Source: Lutibacter agarilyticus (GTDB lineage: Bacteria > Bacteroidota > Bacteroidia > Flavobacteriales > Flavobacteriaceae). From it: a stretch of DNA of 64,000 nucleotides. The notes beneath the pieces were generated by a model. That model did not search any database. It had not been told where the DNA came from and saw only the letters and a list, made by a program, of their open reading frames with translations. The DNA lies in assembly GCF_900188235.1 (NCBI RefSeq), contig NZ_FZNT01000007.1, positions 1-64,000 of the forward strand. The letters run 5' to 3'. Below, piece after piece: positions 60,769 through 64,000 of this stretch (positions are counted from its first letter, which is position 1; the number at the start of each line of letters is the position of its first letter). The position numbers were made by a program, and so were the translations under genes.

Positions 60769-62187
60769 TTATTTATCAGCTAAAATTAATGTTGGTTCTG
60801 TTTTAAGTTCTGTGGTTTCGGTTTCTTCTTCAGTTGAAAATTTAATTGCAAGTGTAATTGCTGAAGCTGCTAAAATAACACCTCCAATTATAAAATAACC
60901 ACTCGAGACTGCTGTTGATGATGCGGCAGATTGGGCGGCTTCTATAATGTCCTGACTCATTCCTTGGTTGGCTGCTATCGCAGTTTTTTCAGCAATTGCA
61001 GATTTTGATTTTAGCAGCATAGCTGCAAAAAAAGCGCCGACATTTCCTCCAGCTCCTACTATTCCTGAAATCGAACCAATTGCTTTTTTATTAATGAATG
61101 GAACTACGGAGAATGTGGCGCCTTCTGCCATTTGTACTGTTAAACTAAATGCAATTAAAAATGCAATTCCTACTGATAATATGGTGATGCTTGAAAAAGT
61201 TGCTAACATAATACCTTCTAAAGCAAGAATCAATGCTAGAAAAATTACACGACCTCTTAAGCCGTATTTATTACCAAATCTGTCGCCAAAAAAACCGCCT
61301 AATGTTCTTGCGAAAATATTCATTAATGCAAATGATAAAACAATGTTTCCTGCGGTAACTCTTTTTAATTGAAAAGTGTTTTGAAGGTAGTCATCCATAG
61401 TTCCGTAAACGGTTAGTTCAATTCCGAAACTTGCGGCATATACAAAAAACAGGATCCAAACTCTATAATCTTTTAATACTTCTAAAAATCCAACTTGATC
61501 TTTTTTTGCTGTTGGCATTTGCCCTTTTGCTTTCAAATCTTTAAAATTTCCGTTTAAAGTGTCTTGCGTAAAAAAGTAATAAACAATACCCATTAAAAAG
61601 CAAATGATTCCTGCGATAATCATAGAGTATCTCCAGGCATCTGCTTGTTCAGCAATTCCAAAGCTAACTACTGCGGCTGCAATTATTGGCATTCCTAACC
61701 TGTTGGCTCCACCTCCTAAATTACCCCATCCGGCAGATGTTGCGTTTGCAGTTCCAACAATGCTTGGGGCAAACATGATTGAAGTGTGTACTTGCGTAAT
61801 TACAAACGAAGCACCAATAAAACCGATAAATAATCTACAAATTAAAAATTGAAGTGGCGTTTGTACAAAGCCAATTAATATAACTGGAATGGCACCTATT
61901 ATTAAAAGCCAAGTATAACATAATCTTGGTCCGTATTTATCTGTTAATTTTCCAATTAATAAACGAGCAAAAACGGTACCTGAAACTGCTAATATAATTG
62001 AGTTCCATTTTTGATCAGGGGTTAATCCTAAATCTTTAACCACATCTGGCATAAAAGGTACAATACCAAACCAGGCGAAAAAGCATAAGAAAAAAGAAAT
62101 GGAAGTAATCCAAAAAGTTCTGGTTGCTGGTTTACTGAATTTTAGTAATTCTAATTTGGTTGCCTTGTTTAGTGTGATAATGCTCAT
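60769..62187 (-). CDS. narK: NarK-family nitrate/nitrite transporter (MFS)
   Basis: A 472-residue major facilitator with 12 predicted helices. NarK signatures include FFLCFFAWFGIVPFMP near residue 35, LIGKLTDKYGPRL, GWGNLGGGANR (nitrate signature, first half) and GIVGAGGNVGAFFAAML (second half). It carries nitrate in or nitrite out across the inner membrane. Together with the ABC system it gives two uptake routes. The promoter carries a -7 box with three overlapping TACGTA boxes. Confidence 0.93.
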   Translation of the reverse strand: MSIITLNKATKLELLKFSKPATRTFWITSISFFLCFFAWFGIVPFMPDVVKDLGLTPDQKWNSIILAVSGTVFARLLIGKLTDKYGPRLCYTWLLIIGAIPVILIGFVQTPLQFLICRLFIGFIGASFVITQVHTSIMFAPSIVGTANATSAGWGNLGGGANRLGMPIIAAAVVSFGIAEQADAWRYSMIIAGIICFLMGIVYYFFTQDTLNGNFKDLKAKGQMPTAKKDQVGFLEVLKDYRVWILFFVYAASFGIELTVYGTMDDYLQNTFQLKRVTAGNIVLSFALMNIFARTLGGFFGDRFGNKYGLRGRVIFLALILALEGIMLATFSSITILSVGIAFLIAFSLTVQMAEGATFSVVPFINKKAIGSISGIVGAGGNVGAFFAAMLLKSKSAIAEKTAIAANQGMSQDIIEAAQSAASSTAVSSGYFIIGGVILAASAITLAIKFSTEEETETTELKTEPTLILADK

Positions 62188-62203
62188 AATAATTGGTTTT
62201 GAG

Positions 62204-62259
62204 CAAATGTACGTATTTATACGTATTAATACGTAGTTTTATATATTGAATAATACGTA
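62204..62259 (-). promoter_or_regulatory. narK promoter with overlapping TACGTA operators
   Basis: Minus-strand -7 box TACATTTG lies at 62204-62211. TACGTA occurs at 62210, 62220, 62230 and 62254. Boxes 1-2 and 2-3 both make TACGTAT-N2-ATACGTA (62210-62225 and 62220-62235). No -33 TTG is present. Confidence 0.65.
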
Positions 62260-62364
62260 GGTGTGTGATTATTGTGAATCTACTATTTTTTAGTTAAATA
62301 ATTTTTGAATATTTCAAATTGAAGGTAGGGAATTTGTGAAGTGTGTATTTTTTTGGTTTTGTGT

Positions 62365-63141
62365 TTAAAAAGAGGAATTTAATACACGTTGGATTTCTTC
62401 GTCTAAATATGAAGAATGTTCTGCTACAACATCACCTATTACTATAATTCCAGGTTTATTATAATCTATGAAGCCTAGCGCATTTTTATAATTATTGATA
62501 GTTTCAATTGTTATTTTTTCATCGGGTAGTGATCCATTTTGAATAATAGCAAATGGCGTGTATTTATGTCTGCATTTTTTTATTTCTTCCATAATTAATG
62601 AAAAATTACGTAGCCCCATTAAAATTACTAAAGTAGCTGAAGATTGCGCTCCTAATTTAATGTCTTTTGAAATGTTTCCGTTGGAGGTTGTTCCGGTTAT
62701 TACCCAGAAACTTTCATTTACGGTTCTTTTGGTTAAAGGAATTCCTTGCAATGCAGGTACTGCTAATGCACTGCTAATTCCTGGGATAATTTCAGTTGGA
62801 ATGTTGAAAGATTCTACGTGCTCAATTTCCTCGCTTCCTCTTCCAAATACAAAAGAATCTCCGCCTTTAAGTCGAACTACATGTCCGTGTTCTGAAGCTT
62901 TTTCAACTAGAAGCGTGTTTATTTCTTCTTGTGTTAATCTATGATTGTTAAATCTTTTCCCTACATAAATACAAGGTGTATCTTTTTTTGCATATTTTAA
63001 AATTTCTGGATTTACCAAGGCATCATATAGTATGCAATCTGCATTTTTTATGGCGTTCAAACCTTTTATAGTTATTAAGTCTATGTCTCCTGGTCCTGCG
63101 CCAACTAGTGTGACTTTTGTGCTGTTGTTTTGATTCTTCAT
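62365..63141 (-). CDS. cobA: Uroporphyrinogen-III C-methyltransferase (nitrate cluster copy)
   Basis: A 258-residue enzyme homologous to the product of 37163-37939: VTLVGAGPGDIDLITIKGLNA, VRLKGGDSFVFGRGSEE, SALAVPALQGIPLTKRT and LVILMGLRNF. It makes precorrin-2 for siroheme, here needed by NirB. It is divergent from nirB, with the TACGTA array between them, so both may be induced together. Confidence 0.94.
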   Translation of the reverse strand: MKNQNNSTKVTLVGAGPGDIDLITIKGLNAIKNADCILYDALVNPEILKYAKKDTPCIYVGKRFNNHRLTQEEINTLLVEKASEHGHVVRLKGGDSFVFGRGSEEIEHVESFNIPTEIIPGISSALAVPALQGIPLTKRTVNESFWVITGTTSNGNISKDIKLGAQSSATLVILMGLRNFSLIMEEIKKCRHKYTPFAIIQNGSLPDEKITIETINNYKNALGFIDYNKPGIIVIGDVVAEHSSYLDEEIQRVLNSSF

Positions 63142-63183
63142 ATGTAGACTTTTTTAGTTTTAAATAGTATAATAATGCAATAA

Positions 63184-63237
63184 TACGTAAAAAAAATAAA
63201 AATACGTAGTTATATTACGTAAAAATACGTAGTTTTG
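63184..63237. promoter_or_regulatory. TACGTA operator array in the cobA-nirB divergent region
   Basis: TACGTA occurs at 63184, 63203, 63216 and 63226. The last two form TACGTAA-AA-ATACGTA (one mismatch from the 7-2-7 repeat). A plus-strand -7-like box TAGTTTTG (63230-63237) overlaps the last box. The nirB ATG is at 63347. Confidence 0.6.
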
Positions 63238-63346
63238 TATTTGTAATACTTAATGCGTAAAGATAAGAAATGAGCATTGTACAAGTTTTGATTAAAATTA
63301 AAAGTAGTGTTTTGCGAATTCCATCTGACAAATAAAAATAAATAAA

Positions 63347-64000
63347 ATGAAGCAGATAAAATCAATTTTAGTAATAGGAAACGGAATGGTTGGTTATAAA
63401 TTTTGTGAGAAATTTGTAGTAAAAGAAGCAGCTGAAAATTTTAAGATTACGGTTTTTGGTGAAGAGCCAAGACCTGCTTATGACAGAGTTCATTTAAGTG
63501 AGTTTTTTGAAAATGGCGATGCTAAAGCATTAGAAATGGCTCCGCGTTCTTGGTATGAAGAACATAATATTGAATTAATTACCAATGAAAGAGTAACAGA
63601 TATTCATAGAGCTTCAAAAACAATTACTACTATCAACGATAAAACATTTAGTTATGATTATTTGGTGTTAGCTACAGGGTCTTCTGCTTTTGTGCCAGCT
63701 ATAAAGGGTGTTGAAAAAGAAGGTGTTTTTGTGTATAGAACTATTGAGGATTTGGAGGGAATGATGGCGTATGCTGATAAACTTAAAAAGAGCAATCCTG
63801 ATGCAAAAGCCGCTGTTTTAGGTGGTGGACTTTTAGGTTTAGAGGCTGCGAAAGCTGTGATGGATATGGGGTTAGAGCCGCATGTGGTAGAGTTTGCTTC
63901 AAAGTTAATGCCGCGTCAGTTAGATACTAGGGGAAGTAGCGTTTTGAAAAATAAGTTGGAAACAATGGGAATTCATATTCATTTGTCAAAAGCTACTAAT
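63347..64000 (+). CDS. nirB: Nitrite reductase [NAD(P)H] large subunit NirB (3' partial)
   Basis: The first 218 codons are in the window; the frame is open at the right edge. The N terminus is an FAD-dependent reductase: ILVIGNGMVGYKFCEKF (FAD), PRPAYDRVHLSEFFE, LVLATGSSAFVP and the NAD-binding VLGGGLLGLEAAKA with FASKLMPRQLD. This matches NirB, which reduces nitrite to ammonium with siroheme supplied by CobA. The siroheme domain lies outside the window, so a stand-alone NasB-like reductase cannot be excluded. Confidence 0.88.
   Translation, partial: MKQIKSILVIGNGMVGYKFCEKFVVKEAAENFKITVFGEEPRPAYDRVHLSEFFENGDAKALEMAPRSWYEEHNIELITNERVTDIHRASKTITTINDKTFSYDYLVLATGSSAFVPAIKGVEKEGVFVYRTIEDLEGMMAYADKLKKSNPDAKAAVLGGGLLGLEAAKAVMDMGLEPHVVEFASKLMPRQLDTRGSSVLKNKLETMGIHIHLSKATN

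Overview
The window reads as a chromosomal segment of a flavobacterium (phylum Bacteroidota, family Flavobacteriaceae). The DNA is AT-rich. Promoters, where visible, follow the Bacteroidota pattern TTG-N19-21-TAnnTTTG. The left edge carries type IX secretion and gliding genes (a gliding-motility-type C-terminal domain, PorP/SprF, a PorE-like OmpA protein). I saw no rRNA, tRNA, transposase, phage gene or CRISPR array.

Layout. 1-4290: a truncated HYR-repeat surface adhesin followed by its likely type IX secretion partners. 4291-6104: two gene-poor gaps with a duplicated RNA-like element, paired hairpins and a degenerate ~21-nt repeat array, around a CAP-domain lipoprotein. 6105-24507: mostly housekeeping genes (M3 peptidase, purKE, greA, HIT protein, an orphan sensor kinase, DUF3127, aat, MazG-like, aroA, queA, rlmN, polyprenyl synthase, GH3, DUF2797, YitT, a queuosine-precursor-type transporter, fabD). 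24623-38566: a sulfur and methionine superlocus. It runs through metY, a metX-aspartokinase-homoserine dehydrogenase fusion, metZ, then DUF2061-cysH-cysD-cysN-sulfite reductase-cobA-precorrin-2 dehydrogenase. 38815-48107: two converging sets of transglutaminase, circularly permuted ATP-grasp and alpha-E genes, a predicted peptide-modification system of unknown product. 48325-64000: nitrate assimilation. It holds a rubredoxin-tailed NiR-like protein, a nitrate reductase fused to an FAD reductase and a BFD domain, a NarL-type response regulator, a porin, an NrtABCD-type ABC transporter, an FNR-type regulator, NarK, a second cobA, and nirB cut by the right edge.

The genes connect through shared cofactors and control. 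Sulfate and nitrite reduction both need siroheme, which explains the two cobA copies and the precorrin-2 dehydrogenase. Sulfide from the cys genes feeds MetY and MetZ, and the fused MetX/AK/HSD supplies the activated homoserine. The most notable regulation is two tandem methionine- and cysteine-rich leader ORFs, each followed by an intrinsic terminator, in front of metY. The neighbouring fusion gene instead carries a SAM-I riboswitch. The nitrate genes share repeated TACGTA boxes, often as TACGTAT-N2-ATACGTA inverted heptamers. That is the 7-2-7 geometry known for NarL-family regulators, and at two promoters the boxes sit where a -33 element would be.
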